From: JAILEN01 sp036723975
GTDB lineage: Bacteria > Bacillota > Clostridia > Lachnospirales > Lachnospiraceae
NCBI GenBank assembly: GCA_036723975.1
Contig: DAIMGJ010000021.1
Span: 1 to 31,764 of the forward strand
DNA length: 31,764 nt
Direction: 5' to 3'
A program made the position numbers and the translations under genes. Below, piece after piece: positions 8,601-16,549 of this stretch; position 1 is the first letter of the stretch, and every line of letters begins with the position of its first letter. A model generated the notes under the pieces. That model had not been told where the DNA came from and did no database searches. It saw nothing but the letters and a program-made list of their open reading frames with translations.

Positions 8601-9337
8601 CGAAGGTCTGGCGGGATAACCGGAATAACATTCATAATCATCCATTCAGGCTTGTTTCCTGATTCACGGAAGGCTTCGACTACTTCCAATCTCTTGATGA
8701 CGCGGGCACGTTTCTGACCTGTAGCACCTTCTAATTCTGCAGAAAGTTCTGCAGCTTCTTTTTCAAGATCGATATCCTGTAACAACTGCTGGATTGCTTC
8801 CGCACCCATGCCGACCTTGAAGGAATCGCCGTACTGTTCTCTTGCATCCTGATACTCGGTTTCGGTAAGGACCTGCTTGTAGGAAAGTCCTGACTCACCT
8901 GCATCCAATACGATGTAAGAAGCAAAGTAAAGTACGCGCTCTAAAACTCTTGGAGATAAATCAAGGATTAATCCCATACGAGAAGGGATGCCCTTGAAGT
9001 ACCAAATGTGTGATACAGGTGCAGCAAGTTCGATATGACCCATACGTTCACGACGAACGCTGGCCTTTGTAACCTCAACTCCGCATCGATCACAGACAAC
9101 ACCCTTATAACGAATCTTTTTGTACTTACCGCAGTGGCATTCCCAGTCTTTGGTAGGTCCAAAAATCTTCTCACAGAAGAGTCCGTCCTTCTCCGGCTTT
9201 AATGTACGATAGTTGATGGTTTCCGGCTTTTTAACCTCGCCGCGAGACCATTCACGAATCTTCTCCGGAGATGCCAAACCAATTTGAATTGCATCAAACT
9301 CGATCGGTTGATTTGTAGCTTCTCTATTTTCTGGCAT
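5696..9337 (-). CDS. rpoC: DNA-directed RNA polymerase subunit beta'
   Basis: The beta' subunit holds the catalytic magnesium of RNA polymerase. I start it at the ATG at 9337 (MPENREATNQPIEF) because AGAGAGGAG lies about 9 bases upstream, giving 1213 residues. An in-frame ATG 30 bases earlier would overlap rpoB. Visible landmarks are the zinc-binding CHCGKYKKIRYKGVVCDRCG segment near residue 60, the catalytic YNADFDGDQM motif in the first 40 percent, the second zinc site CRCKVGVCAKCYG, and the trigger-loop QLTMRTFHTGG motif. It lacks the large insertion seen in proteobacteria. The acidic tail EAPAEEAVDVADDAE is short. The gap to rpoB is 19 bases, so the pair is cotranscribed and likely coupled. 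Confidence 0.98.
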   Translation of the reverse strand: MPENREATNQPIEFDAIQIGLASPEKIREWSRGEVKKPETINYRTLKPEKDGLFCEKIFGPTKDWECHCGKYKKIRYKGVVCDRCGVEVTKASVRRERMGHIELAAPVSHIWYFKGIPSRMGLILDLSPRVLERVLYFASYIVLDAGESGLSYKQVLTETEYQDAREQYGDSFKVGMGAEAIQQLLQDIDLEKEAAELSAELEGATGQKRARVIKRLEVVEAFRESGNKPEWMIMNVIPVIPPDLRPMVQLDGGRFATSDLNDLYRRIINRNNRLRRLLELGAPDIIVRNEKRMLQEAVDALIDNGRRGRAVTGPGNRALKSLSDMLKGKSGRFRQNLLGKRVDYSGRSVIVVGPELKIYQCGLPKEMAIELFKPFVMRELQNRGIANNIKGAKKMVEKLQPEVWDILEDVIKEHPVMLNRAPTLHRLGIQAFEPILVEGKAIKLHPLVCTAYNADFDGDQMAAHLPLTAEAQAECRFMLLSPNNLLKPSDGGVVAVPSQDMVLGIYYMTQQRDGALGEGKIFKSLNEAILAQENKELDFHAKCHIRVSKTMADGSVKTGVVETTLGRMMFNEIIPQDLGFVDRSVKGNELLPEIDFLVKKGDLKKILEKVINTHGATKTAEVLDDIKAMGYKYSTLAAMTVSVSDMTVPECKAQLIAEAEETVEKINKMAARGFATEEDRKKDVISVWKETDDKLTRELLDGLDQYNNIFMMADSGARGSDKQIKQLAGMRGLMADTQGNTIELPIKSNFREGLDVLEYFMSAHGARKGLSDTALRTADSGYLTRRLVDVSQELIVRERDCCEGAEEIPGMVVEAINFGEQSIESLQERITGRYVCDSIFDKDGNMIVKRNHMITPRRAENIIKNGVDEKGEPITKVKIRTVLTCRCKVGVCAKCYGANMASGQAVQVGEAIGIIAAQSIGEPGTQLTMRTFHTGGVAGSDITQGLPRVEELFEARKPKGLAIVTEIAGEVEVKDTKKKREVVVTNRETGEAKTYLIPYGSHMKTKIVNGAVLEAGDALTEGSINPHDILKIKNPRAVQDYIISEVQRVYRLQGVDINDKHIEVIVRQMMKKVRIEAAGDSDLLPGSQADRLDVEELNEKLIAEGKEPVEFSQVLLGITKASLATNSFLSAASFQETTKVLTDAAIKGKVDPLFGLKENVIIGKLIPAGTGMKRYGNIRLNSEYNMQMKEDLDAAMAEAPAEEAVDVADDAE

Positions 9338-9356
9338 TTTACAAAACTCCTCTCTC

Positions 9357-12300
9357 TTATTCTTCATCTGAATCTGCTAAGCCAACTAAGTCACTAGCAA
9401 AATCCATCGCATCAGGTGCATCATCGTATTCATCATCGTCCATTTCGATCTCTTCATTTTCGATCTCTCCGGACTCTTCATTTACTGCCTGAGTAGTAAA
9501 TCCTGCATTTGCAAAGCTGTCGTTTGACTCAAATGCATAATTACGATCCCCGGTAATAATGGAATTCAAATCCGTATTTCCTGCTTCGGATGTCTCCATA
9601 AGCTGAACTTCCTTGCGGTCTTCATCCAATACCTTAACATCCAATCCGAGGGACTGTAATTCCTTAAGTAATACCTTGAAGGATTCCGGAATTCCAGGTT
9701 CAGGGATGTTTTCACCTTTGATGATTGCTTCATATGTCTTCACACGACCGATAACATCATCGGACTTCATGGTAAGGATTTCCTGAAGGGTGTAAGCTGC
9801 ACCATATGCTTCAAGAGCCCAAACTTCCATTTCTCCGAAACGCTGTCCACCGAACTGAGCTTTACCACCGAGTGGCTGCTGAGTTACAAGCGAGTACGGT
9901 CCGGTAGAACGTGCATGAATCTTATCGTCTACCAAGTGGTGAAGTTTCAGGTAATGCATGTGACCGATGGTTACCGGTGAGTCAAACTCTTCTCCGGTAC
10001 GTCCGTCACGAAGCTGAACTTTACCGTTTCTGTTAATCGGAACGCCCTTCCACAATTCTCTGTGGTCGCGGTTGTCGGATAAGTACTTCATAACATCCTT
10101 TGAAAGGGTATCTTTGTACTTCTTCTCGAACTCATCCCACTCGGAGTTTACATAATCATTGGCAAGTTCCAATGTATCCTGAATATCAATTTCCTTTGCA
10201 CCGTCAAATACAGGAGTTTCAATGTTAAATCCTAATGCCTTAGCAGCAAGAGAAAGGTGAATCTCAAGCACCTGACCGATGTTCATACGGGAAGGCACAC
10301 CCAAAGGATTAAGCACAATATCAAGTGGACGACCATTCGGTAAGAACGGCATATCCTCTACAGGAAGTACGCGGGAAACAACACCCTTGTTACCGTGACG
10401 ACCAGCCATCTTATCACCAACAGATATCTTTCTCTTCTGTGCGATATAAATACGTACTGATTTGTTTACTCCCGGTGAAAGTTCATCACCGTTTTCACGT
10501 GTAAATACTTTTGTATCAACAACGATACCATACTCACCGTGAGGTACCTTAAGGGAGGTATCACGAACTTCACGTGCCTTCTCACCGAAGATTGCGCGAA
10601 GAAGTCTTTCTTCTGCCGTCGGATCGGTTTCACCCTTAGGAGTAACCTTACCAACCAAGATATCACCGGCACGAACTTCCGCGCCAACGTGAATGATACC
10701 AAACTCGTCCAAATCCTTAAGCGCATCATCACCAACACCCGGAACATCACGAGTGATTTCTTCTGGTCCAAGCTTGGTGTCACGAGCTTCTACTTCATAT
10801 TCTTCAATATGGATAGATGTGTAGACATCATCCTGAACTAATCTTTCTGATAAAAGAACAGCATCCTCGTAGTTATAACCCTCCCAGGTCATAAATCCGA
10901 TGAGCGGGTTCTTACCAAGTGCCAATTCACCGTTGCAGGTAGAAGGACCGTCAGCGATTACCTCGCCTGCTTCGACCTTGTCACCCTTAAATACGATTGG
11001 TCTCTGGTTGTAACAGTTGGACTGGTTGGAACGTGTGAACTTTGCAAGTTCGTATTCATCACGAGTACCGTCTTCGCATTTGATAATAATTCTCTTTGAC
11101 TCAGAGCGTTCAACCACACCGGCATGTTTTGCAACTACACAAACACCGGAATCCACTGCTGTTTTTCCTTCCATAGAAGTACCGACTACAGGAGCTTCTG
11201 TACAAAGAAGCGGAACTGCCTGACGCTGCATGTTTGATCCCATGAGGGCACGGTTCGCATCGTCGTTCTGCAAGAACGGAATAAGTGCGGTAGCTACAGA
11301 GAAGACCATCTTCGGAGATACGTCCATATACTCAAAGACACGACGATCGTATTCCTGCGTCTCATCACGGTAACGTCCGGATACAGACTTACGTACAAAA
11401 TGTCCTTCTTCATCTAACTTCTCGTTCGCCTGGGCTACGTGGTAGTTATCCTCTTCATCTGCTGTCATGTAAACAACTTCATCGGTTACACGTGGGTTTT
11501 CCGGATCGGTTCTGTCGATGACACGGTAAGGTGCTTCGATAAATCCGTACTCATTGATACGTGCATAAGATGCAAGTGAGTTAATAAGACCGATGTTCGG
11601 ACCTTCCGGAGTCTCAATCGGGCACATACGTCCGTAGTGAGAGTAGTGAACGTCTCGGACTTCGAATCCGGCACGGTCTCTTGAAAGACCGCCAGGTCCC
11701 AAAGCGGATAAACGACGCTTATGTGTAAGCTCACCCAACGGGTTATTCTGATCCATGAACTGTGACAACTGAGAAGAACCAAAGAATTCTTTTACAGCTG
11801 CAGTTACAGGTTTAATGTTAATTAAGTTCTGCGGAGAGATGTTGTCCATATCCTGGGTTGTCATTCTTTCACGAACCACACGCTCTAAACGAGAGAAGCC
11901 GATACGATACTGGTTCTGTAAAAGTTCACCGACAGCACGGATACGACGATTTCCGAGGTGATCGATATCGTCGTCATTTCCACATCCCCACTCAAGGTGC
12001 ATGTTATAGTTGATAGAAGCAAAGATATCTTCTTTTGTAATGTGCTTCGGAACCAAGTCGGCCGCATCACGCTTAATAGCTTCAAGGATATCTTCCTTCT
12101 TTGTATTTTCTTCTAAAATAGAAGCAAGTACCGGATAGTAAACGAGTTCATGAATGCCGAGTTCCTTCGGATCGCAATCAACGTAAGCCTTAAGGTCTAC
12201 CATCATGTTGGAAAGCACCTTAACGTTTCTTTCTTCTGTCTGTACCCACACATAAGGAATAGCAGCGTTCTGAATCTGGTCAGCCAATTCTTTTGTTACC

Positions 12301-13259
12301 TTTGTGCCTTTTTCAGCGATGATTTCGCCGGTTGTTGCATCGATAACATCCTCAGCTAATTTCTTTCCTTTAATACGATTCTTTAAAGCAAGCTTCTTAT
12401 TGAACTTATAACGTCCAACCTTTGCCAAGTCGTAACGACGAGGGTCAAAAAACATCGCATCGATTAAGCTCTGTGCGGAATCTACAGTAAGAGGCTCACC
12501 CGGACGAATCTTTTTGTATAATTCCAAAAGACCTTTTTCATAGCTTCCCTGAGAATCCATTTCTGATAAAGAAGGATCCTTTGTAAAGGATGCTAAAATC
12601 TTCGGCTCTTCACCAAAGAGGTCGATGATTTCGTTGTTGGTACCCACACCAAGTGCACGAATTAAAACAGTAACCGGAACTTTTCTAGTTCTGTCTACGC
12701 GTACATAGAATACGTCACTGGAGTCAGTTTCATACTCCAACCACGCACCACGGTTCGGGATTACGGTACAAGAATAAAGTGTCTTACCAATCTTGTCGTG
12801 ATCGATTCCATAGTAAATACCAGGGGAACGAACAAGCTGGGACACGATAACACGTTCAGCACCGTTAATAACGAAAGTACCTGTATCAGTCATCAAAGGC
12901 AAATCGCCCATGAAGATTTCTTTCTCCGTCATCTCATCGGTATCTTTATTGTAAAGGCGTACCTTAACCTTTAAAGGAGCTGCATATGTTGCATCTCTTT
13001 CCTTACACTCAGGGATGGTGTACTTCACATCCTCTTTGCAGAGCGTAAAATCCGAAAACTCCAGACTAAAATGACCAGCATGGTCAGTAATCGGGGAAAT
13101 ATCCGCAAACGCTTCTTTTAAACCTTCATCTAAGAACCACTGATAAGAGTCCTTTTGTACTTCGATGAAGTTTGGCATTTGAAGAACTTCCTGCTGTCTG
13201 GCGTAGCTCATACGGATACCCTTGCCGGCTTTGACAGGGTGTATTCTGTTTTTCTCCAT
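9357..13259 (-). CDS. rpoB: DNA-directed RNA polymerase subunit beta
   Basis: The beta subunit forms the other half of the polymerase cleft and contains the rifampicin pocket. The frame is open upstream to 13415, but the ATG at 13259 (MEKNRIHPVKAGKGIRMSYA) is chosen because GAGAGGTG sits 8 bases before it and the upstream part covers promoter sequence. This gives 1300 residues. The rifampicin region reads SSQLSQFMDQNNPL and then THKRRLSALGPGG; the usual resistance positions (Asp, His, Ser/Leu context) are unmutated. KMAGRHGNKGVVS and LGGKAQFGGQRFGEMEVWAL are conserved nucleotide and beta'-contact regions. The C-terminal tail beyond is acidic (EEIEMDDDEYDDAPD), as in related clostridia. Confidence 0.98.
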   Translation of the reverse strand: MEKNRIHPVKAGKGIRMSYARQQEVLQMPNFIEVQKDSYQWFLDEGLKEAFADISPITDHAGHFSLEFSDFTLCKEDVKYTIPECKERDATYAAPLKVKVRLYNKDTDEMTEKEIFMGDLPLMTDTGTFVINGAERVIVSQLVRSPGIYYGIDHDKIGKTLYSCTVIPNRGAWLEYETDSSDVFYVRVDRTRKVPVTVLIRALGVGTNNEIIDLFGEEPKILASFTKDPSLSEMDSQGSYEKGLLELYKKIRPGEPLTVDSAQSLIDAMFFDPRRYDLAKVGRYKFNKKLALKNRIKGKKLAEDVIDATTGEIIAEKGTKVTKELADQIQNAAIPYVWVQTEERNVKVLSNMMVDLKAYVDCDPKELGIHELVYYPVLASILEENTKKEDILEAIKRDAADLVPKHITKEDIFASINYNMHLEWGCGNDDDIDHLGNRRIRAVGELLQNQYRIGFSRLERVVRERMTTQDMDNISPQNLINIKPVTAAVKEFFGSSQLSQFMDQNNPLGELTHKRRLSALGPGGLSRDRAGFEVRDVHYSHYGRMCPIETPEGPNIGLINSLASYARINEYGFIEAPYRVIDRTDPENPRVTDEVVYMTADEEDNYHVAQANEKLDEEGHFVRKSVSGRYRDETQEYDRRVFEYMDVSPKMVFSVATALIPFLQNDDANRALMGSNMQRQAVPLLCTEAPVVGTSMEGKTAVDSGVCVVAKHAGVVERSESKRIIIKCEDGTRDEYELAKFTRSNQSNCYNQRPIVFKGDKVEAGEVIADGPSTCNGELALGKNPLIGFMTWEGYNYEDAVLLSERLVQDDVYTSIHIEEYEVEARDTKLGPEEITRDVPGVGDDALKDLDEFGIIHVGAEVRAGDILVGKVTPKGETDPTAEERLLRAIFGEKAREVRDTSLKVPHGEYGIVVDTKVFTRENGDELSPGVNKSVRIYIAQKRKISVGDKMAGRHGNKGVVSRVLPVEDMPFLPNGRPLDIVLNPLGVPSRMNIGQVLEIHLSLAAKALGFNIETPVFDGAKEIDIQDTLELANDYVNSEWDEFEKKYKDTLSKDVMKYLSDNRDHRELWKGVPINRNGKVQLRDGRTGEEFDSPVTIGHMHYLKLHHLVDDKIHARSTGPYSLVTQQPLGGKAQFGGQRFGEMEVWALEAYGAAYTLQEILTMKSDDVIGRVKTYEAIIKGENIPEPGIPESFKVLLKELQSLGLDVKVLDEDRKEVQLMETSEAGNTDLNSIITGDRNYAFESNDSFANAGFTTQAVNEESGEIENEEIEMDDDEYDDAPDAMDFASDLVGLADSDEE

Positions 13260-13361
13260 TGACGTTTCACCTCTCGTTTTTATTTTGCCATGCGACGACG
13301 CCCGTAAGAATCGGGAATCACATGGAATTTTCACACACCGATATGTCTTAAAAAAGGGCAT

Positions 13362-13425
13362 AATATACCCACTCTTCCACAATAGTGCAACGTACACTAT
13401 AGCACAATGTGTCAAGAGGAGTCAA
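13362..13425 (-). promoter_or_regulatory. Tandem promoters of rpoBC
   Basis: On the minus strand P1 is TTGACT (13420-13425) with TATAGT (13396-13401), 18 bases apart. P2 is TTGCAC (13385-13390) with TATATT (13362-13367), 17 bases apart. Both lie between the rplL terminator and the rpoB start, leaving a leader of about 100-140 bases. Confidence 0.7.
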
Positions 13426-13444
13426 TAGAATTTTTAAAGAAAAT

Positions 13445-13481
13445 AAAAAAATCCCGCAGAGTACCAAAGTACCCTACGGGA
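13445..13481 (-). terminator. Terminator or attenuator between rplL and rpoB
   Basis: On the minus strand TCCCGTAGGGTAC pairs with GTACTCTGCGGGA around a CTTT-like loop (CAAA on the plus strand), with two small internal mismatches, followed by TTTTTTT. It lies 35 bases past the rplL stop. It should reduce or stop read-through into rpoB, so ribosomal stalk genes can be made in excess of polymerase. Confidence 0.85.
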
Positions 13482-13515
13482 AAATTTAGCATATTTGCTT
13501 AAAATCGGAACTAAA

Positions 13516-13893
13516 TTACTTTAAAGTAACCTTAGCGCCTTCAGCTTCTAACTTAGCCTTGATATCTTCAGCAGTTGCCTTATCAGCAGCTTCCTTTAAT
13601 ACCTTAGGTGCGTTATCTACTAAATCCTTAGCTTCTTTTAAGCCAAGACCTGTAGCTTCACGAACAACCTTAATAACCTTAACCTTGTTAGGACCTACTT
13701 CTGTAAGTTCTACGTCAAACTCATCCTTCTCTTCAGCTGCGCCAGCGCCGTCACCAGCTGCTGCTGCAACTACAACGCCTGCTGCTGCAGAAACGCCGAA
13801 TTCTTCTTCACATGCCTTTACAAGGTCATTTAACTCTAATACACTAAGCTCTTTGATAGCTGCGATAAAATCTTCTGTGCTCATCTTTGCCAT
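13516..13893 (-). CDS. rplL: 50S ribosomal protein L7/L12
   Basis: L7/L12 is the multi-copy stalk protein that recruits translation GTPases. From the ATG at 13893 (MAKMSTEDFIAAIKEL), with GGAGG 8 bases upstream, it is 125 residues. It has the N-terminal dimerisation helix, an Ala/Gly-rich hinge (AAAAGDGAGAAEEKDEF) and the C-terminal domain with VKVIKVVREATGLGLKEAKD and AKLEAEGAKVTLK. An in-frame ATG five codons earlier lacks a suitable ribosome binding site. It follows rplJ by 49 bases and is cotranscribed with it under the L10 leader. Confidence 0.98.
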   Translation of the reverse strand: MAKMSTEDFIAAIKELSVLELNDLVKACEEEFGVSAAAGVVVAAAAGDGAGAAEEKDEFDVELTEVGPNKVKVIKVVREATGLGLKEAKDLVDNAPKVLKEAADKATAEDIKAKLEAEGAKVTLK

Positions 13894-13942
13894 GATAATA
13901 TCCTCCATTTTAAAAATTCTAATTTATTGAAATTTACGTCGA

Positions 13943-14524
13943 CTACTCTTCAGCAGGTGCTTCTGCTGCCGGTGCTTCTTCTGCTACTTCTTCAGCAGCA
14001 GGAGCTTCTTCTACAGGCGCCTCTTCCTTTGCAGGAACTTCTCCACCCTGTTCTGCGATCTGATTCAAGACGCGAGCAAAGTTGGTAATCGGTGACTGTA
14101 AGCTTCCAAGTAATTTTGAAAGAAGCTCTTCTCTTGAAGGAACAGAAGCGATAGACTTCATACCTTCTGCATCATAAAGGGTACCCTCTACGACACCTGC
14201 TTTGATTTCAAGCTTTGGAGCGTTCTTAGCGAACTTTGCAAGAATACGAGCTGCTGCGGTAGCATCTTCTTTCGAAATTGCAATAGCGCTAGGTCCTTCC
14301 AATACATCTTTTAACTGCTCAAAATCTGTATCTTTGAATGCGAAGTTCATCATTGTGTTCTTGTATACCTTGTATACGACACCTGCTTCACGTAACTGCT
14401 TACGTAATTCAGTATCTTCAGCAACAGTAAGACCACGATAATCAACAACAACTACAGAAGCAGCGTCTTTGATGTTCTCAGAAATCTCAGCGATGACTGG
14501 CTGTTTTAATTCTACTTTTGCCAT
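13943..14524 (-). CDS. rplJ: 50S ribosomal protein L10
   Basis: L10 anchors L7/L12 dimers to 23S rRNA. The 193-residue protein has the expected N-terminus (MAKVELKQPVIAEISENIKD), the VVVDYRGLTVAEDTELRKQL motif and VYKNTMMNFAF. The C-terminus is extended by roughly 35 residues of Glu/Ala/Pro repeats (EEAPVEEAPAAEEVAEEAPA), beyond the helix that binds L7/L12. This acidic tail is common in related clostridia, and I cannot assign a function to it. AGGAGG lies upstream of the ATG. Expression is likely controlled by L10 itself through the leader at 14628-14687. Confidence 0.98.
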   Translation of the reverse strand: MAKVELKQPVIAEISENIKDAASVVVVDYRGLTVAEDTELRKQLREAGVVYKVYKNTMMNFAFKDTDFEQLKDVLEGPSAIAISKEDATAAARILAKFAKNAPKLEIKAGVVEGTLYDAEGMKSIASVPSREELLSKLLGSLQSPITNFARVLNQIAEQGGEVPAKEEAPVEEAPAAEEVAEEAPAAEAPAEE

Positions 14525-14571
14525 TTTCTTACCTCCTATTTTAGTTTGTTGCTTTGACAGGAGATTTTATG

Positions 14572-14600
14572 AAAAAACTCCCTGCCGTAAAGACAGGGAG
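14572..14600 (-). terminator. Leader terminator upstream of rplJ
   Basis: CTCCCTG (14578-14584) and CAGGGAG (14594-14600) form a stem extended by inner pairs, followed on the minus strand by TTTTTT. It lies 48 bases before the rplJ start and after the L10 leader, as expected of an attenuator. Confidence 0.88.
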
Positions 14601-14627
14601 AAATAAAATCAAAAAAATCAATCTCAT

Positions 14628-14687
14628 CCTCGGCAGGTAGATCTACGTTACGGCTTAAGAATCCTTAAACCACCTGCTGTCTTCGGC
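14628..14687 (-). promoter_or_regulatory. L10 leader (ribosomal protein L10 autoregulatory RNA)
   Basis: The RNA-sense sequence contains GCCGAAGACAGCAGGTG and, about 30 bases on, CTACCTGCCGAGG. These are the conserved halves of the L10 leader, which mimics the L10 site on 23S rRNA. The half CCTGCCG can also pair with CGGCAGG inside the downstream terminator, so the two structures are mutually exclusive in principle. Known biology for this class is repression by free L10 or L10-L12 complex. The direction of the switch here is inferred. Confidence 0.9.
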
Positions 14688-14724
14688 AACATTTATATAC
14701 TGTGGCTGTTTGCACAGCCACAAT

Positions 14725-14753
14725 AATATAGCATGATTTATTTATAGTGTCAA
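14725..14753 (-). promoter_or_regulatory. Promoter of rplJ-rplL
   Basis: On the minus strand TTGACA (14748-14753) and TATATT (14725-14730) are 17 bases apart, starting only 6 bases past the rplA stop codon. A GTGGCTGT/ACAGCCAC hairpin (14702-14721) would lie at the 5' end of the transcript; it lacks a T tract and is more likely a stabilising 5' stem than a terminator for rplA. Confidence 0.85.
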
Positions 14754-14759
14754 CTAAGA

Positions 14760-15461
14760 TTATTCAGCTGAAGCAACTGAAGCAACCTTAACCTTAACAC
14801 CAGGGCCCATTGTAGGCGCAAGTGTAATGCTCTTTAAATACTGACCTTTTAAAGCACTTGGCTTAGCCTTCAATACAGCACCCATAAGCGACTGGAAGTT
14901 GTCGTTCAAATCTGCTTCTGAGAAAGAAGCTTTTCCAATTGGGCAATGAATAATATTTGCTTTATCCAATCTGTATTCAATCTTACCGGCTTTAATGTCG
15001 TTAACAGCCTTGGTAACATCCATAGTTACCGTACCTGCCTTCGGGTTTGGCATTAAGCCCTTAGGTCCGAGTACACGTCCAAGACGACCAACAACACCCA
15101 TCATGTCCGGAGTAGCTACAACTACGTCAAAGTCGAACCATCCGTCGTTCTGGATCTTCGGAATTAATTCCTCACCACCAACGAAATCAGCACCTGCTGC
15201 AGTAGCCTCATCAGCCTTAGCACCCTTAGCGAATACTAAAACGCGAACAGACTTACCTGTTCCGTGAGGAAGTACAACTGCACCACGGATCTGCTGATCA
15301 GCATGACGACCATCACATCCGGTACGAATATGAACTTCGATTGTTTCATCAAATTTAGCAGTAGCATTCTTCTTTACCTGAGCGATTGCTGCTGCAGAAT
15401 CAAATTGTTCAGATTTATCATAGGTAGCAACTGCTGCCTGATATTTCTTTCCTCTTTTCAT
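14760..15461 (-). CDS. rplA: 50S ribosomal protein L1
   Basis: L1 forms the mobile stalk at the ribosomal E site and often represses its own operon. The 233-residue protein starts MKRGKKYQAAVATYDKSEQF and contains VHIRTGCDGRHADQQIRGAV, VVATPDMMGVVGRLGRVLGP and GLMPNPKAGTVT, all L1 landmarks. AGGAGG precedes the ATG. It follows rplK across a 114-base gap holding two hairpins, one of which resembles an L1 target. The promoter of rplJ begins directly after its stop codon. Confidence 0.98.
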   Translation of the reverse strand: MKRGKKYQAAVATYDKSEQFDSAAAIAQVKKNATAKFDETIEVHIRTGCDGRHADQQIRGAVVLPHGTGKSVRVLVFAKGAKADEATAAGADFVGGEELIPKIQNDGWFDFDVVVATPDMMGVVGRLGRVLGPKGLMPNPKAGTVTMDVTKAVNDIKAGKIEYRLDKANIIHCPIGKASFSEADLNDNFQSLMGAVLKAKPSALKGQYLKSITLAPTMGPGVKVKVASVASAE

Positions 15462-15475
15462 TAGAAATTCCTCCT

Positions 15476-15504
15476 GTGGTTTTATCGGAGAGGTGTCCTC
15501 CCAC
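15476..15504 (-). promoter_or_regulatory. Probable L1-binding mRNA element before rplA
   Basis: In RNA sense GTGG (15504-15501) can pair with CCAC (15479-15476), enclosing a GAGG-ACA-CCTC hairpin, and the structure ends right at the AGGAGG of rplA. GTGGGAGG followed by a closing CCAC next to the ribosome binding site resembles L1 binding sites on mRNA. Binding here would block rplA translation. The assignment rests on shape and position only. Confidence 0.5.
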
Positions 15505-15516
15505 TAATACTTGTCT

Positions 15517-15575
15517 GCGATACTTAAGGAAGTTCTACTTTTTTATCAAAAAGTAGAACGACTTCCGCTATCGCT
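15517..15575 (-). other. Long hairpin in the rplK-rplA gap
   Basis: Directly after the rplK stop, GCGATA/TATCGC, GGAAGT/ACTTCC and CTACTTTTT/AAAAAGTAG form a nested, nearly continuous stem. It lacks a trailing T tract, so it is unlikely to be a standard terminator. It may serve as an mRNA-stabilising or processing stem between rplK and rplA. Confidence 0.6.
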
Positions 15576-16001
15576 TCAGTCAACAACCTCAACACCCATA
15601 GAACGAGCGGTTCCTGCGATCATGGAAACTGCTGCATCTAAGGAAGCTGCATTTAAATCCTTCATCTTGATGTTAGCGATTTCTTCTAACTGTGCACGAG
15701 TGATCTTTGCAACTTTGTTCTTGTTTGGCTCGCCGGAAGCCTTCTGGATCTTACAAGCTTTCTTGATAAGAACCGGAGCTGGCGGAGTCTTTGTGATGAA
15801 GCTGAAGCTTCTGTCTGCGTATACAGTAATAACAGTAGGCACGATGGTGTCGCCCATGTCAGCTGTCTTCGCATTAAACTGCTTGGTAAATTCAGCAATA
15901 TTTACACCGTGCTGACCTAATGCAGGACCAACTGGTGGTGCAGGTGTTGCCTTTCCAGCAGCAATTTGTAATTTAATATATCCTTCGATTTTCTTTGCCA
16001 T
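15576..16001 (-). CDS. rplK: 50S ribosomal protein L11
   Basis: L11 lies at the base of the L7/L12 stalk and takes part in GTPase activation and the stringent response. The 141-residue protein reads MAKKIEGYIKLQIAAGKATP, PPVGPALGQHGVNIAEFTKQ, TKTPPAPVLIKKA and ends MIAGTARSMGVEVVD, all matching the family from end to end. AGGAGG precedes the ATG. It starts 14 bases after nusG and continues toward rplA. Confidence 0.98.
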   Translation of the reverse strand: MAKKIEGYIKLQIAAGKATPAPPVGPALGQHGVNIAEFTKQFNAKTADMGDTIVPTVITVYADRSFSFITKTPPAPVLIKKACKIQKASGEPNKNKVAKITRAQLEEIANIKMKDLNAASLDAAVSMIAGTARSMGVEVVD

Positions 16002-16015
16002 TGGAATCTTCCTCC

Positions 16016-16537
16016 TTATAATTTCTTAACTTCTGCGAAACTTACTTCTACCGGTGTTTCGCGACCGAACAATTCGACATTGATGGTAACTGTCTTCTTG
16101 CTGACATTCATAGACTGAATTACACCAACGTAATCCTTCCATGCACCTGCAAGAACAGAAACAGTATCTCCTTCTTCAAAGTCGACTTCGATGTTTGACA
16201 CATCGGTCATAATTCCCATTTCACGCACTTCAAGGTCTGTCAAAGGCACCGGCTTAGATCCCGGTCCAACGAAACCGGTCACACCACGGGTGTTTCGAAC
16301 CACATACCAAGTGTCATCATTTAAAATCATGTTAATCAAAACATATCCCGGAAGCATCTTCTTAGATACAGACTTTGATACACCGTTTTTGATTTCGGTT
16401 GTATCCTGCATCGGAACACGAACCTCAAGGATCTGATCATCTAAATGACGGTTAGTAACGGTCTTCTCAATATTCGCTTTTACTTTGTTCTCATAACCGG
16501 AATAAGTATGAGCAACATACCACTTAGCCTCTGCCAT
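16016..16537 (-). CDS. nusG: Transcription termination/antitermination factor NusG
   Basis: NusG binds RNA polymerase and links it to Rho, to pausing signals or to the ribosome. The 173-residue protein begins with the NGN domain (AKWYVAHTYSGYENKVKANI, then MLPGYVLINMILNDDTWYVV and RNTRGVTGFVG) and ends with the KOW domain (FEEGDTVSVLAGAWKDYVGV, ELFGRETPVEVSFAEVKKL). The length fits standard NusG, not a specialised RfaH/LoaP paralogue. It lies 12 bases after secE, in the usual secE-nusG-rplK order. Confidence 0.98.
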   Translation of the reverse strand: MAEAKWYVAHTYSGYENKVKANIEKTVTNRHLDDQILEVRVPMQDTTEIKNGVSKSVSKKMLPGYVLINMILNDDTWYVVRNTRGVTGFVGPGSKPVPLTDLEVREMGIMTDVSNIEVDFEEGDTVSVLAGAWKDYVGVIQSMNVSKKTVTINVELFGRETPVEVSFAEVKKL

Positions 16538-16549
16538 TCAAGAGTCCTC

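Noticed and set aside
9357..13259. Rifampicin or streptomycin resistance changes in rpoB or rpsL
   Set aside because: The rifampicin pocket and the two S12 lysines look wild type by eye.
13260..13415. Extended N-terminus of RpoB
   Set aside because: The extra 52 codons cover both predicted promoters and lack a ribosome binding site; the ATG at 13259 has a good one and matches the family start.
1470..16436. Plus-strand reading frames opposite the ribosomal and polymerase genes
   Set aside because: They are antisense shadows of conserved genes with no ribosome binding sites or recognisable motifs.
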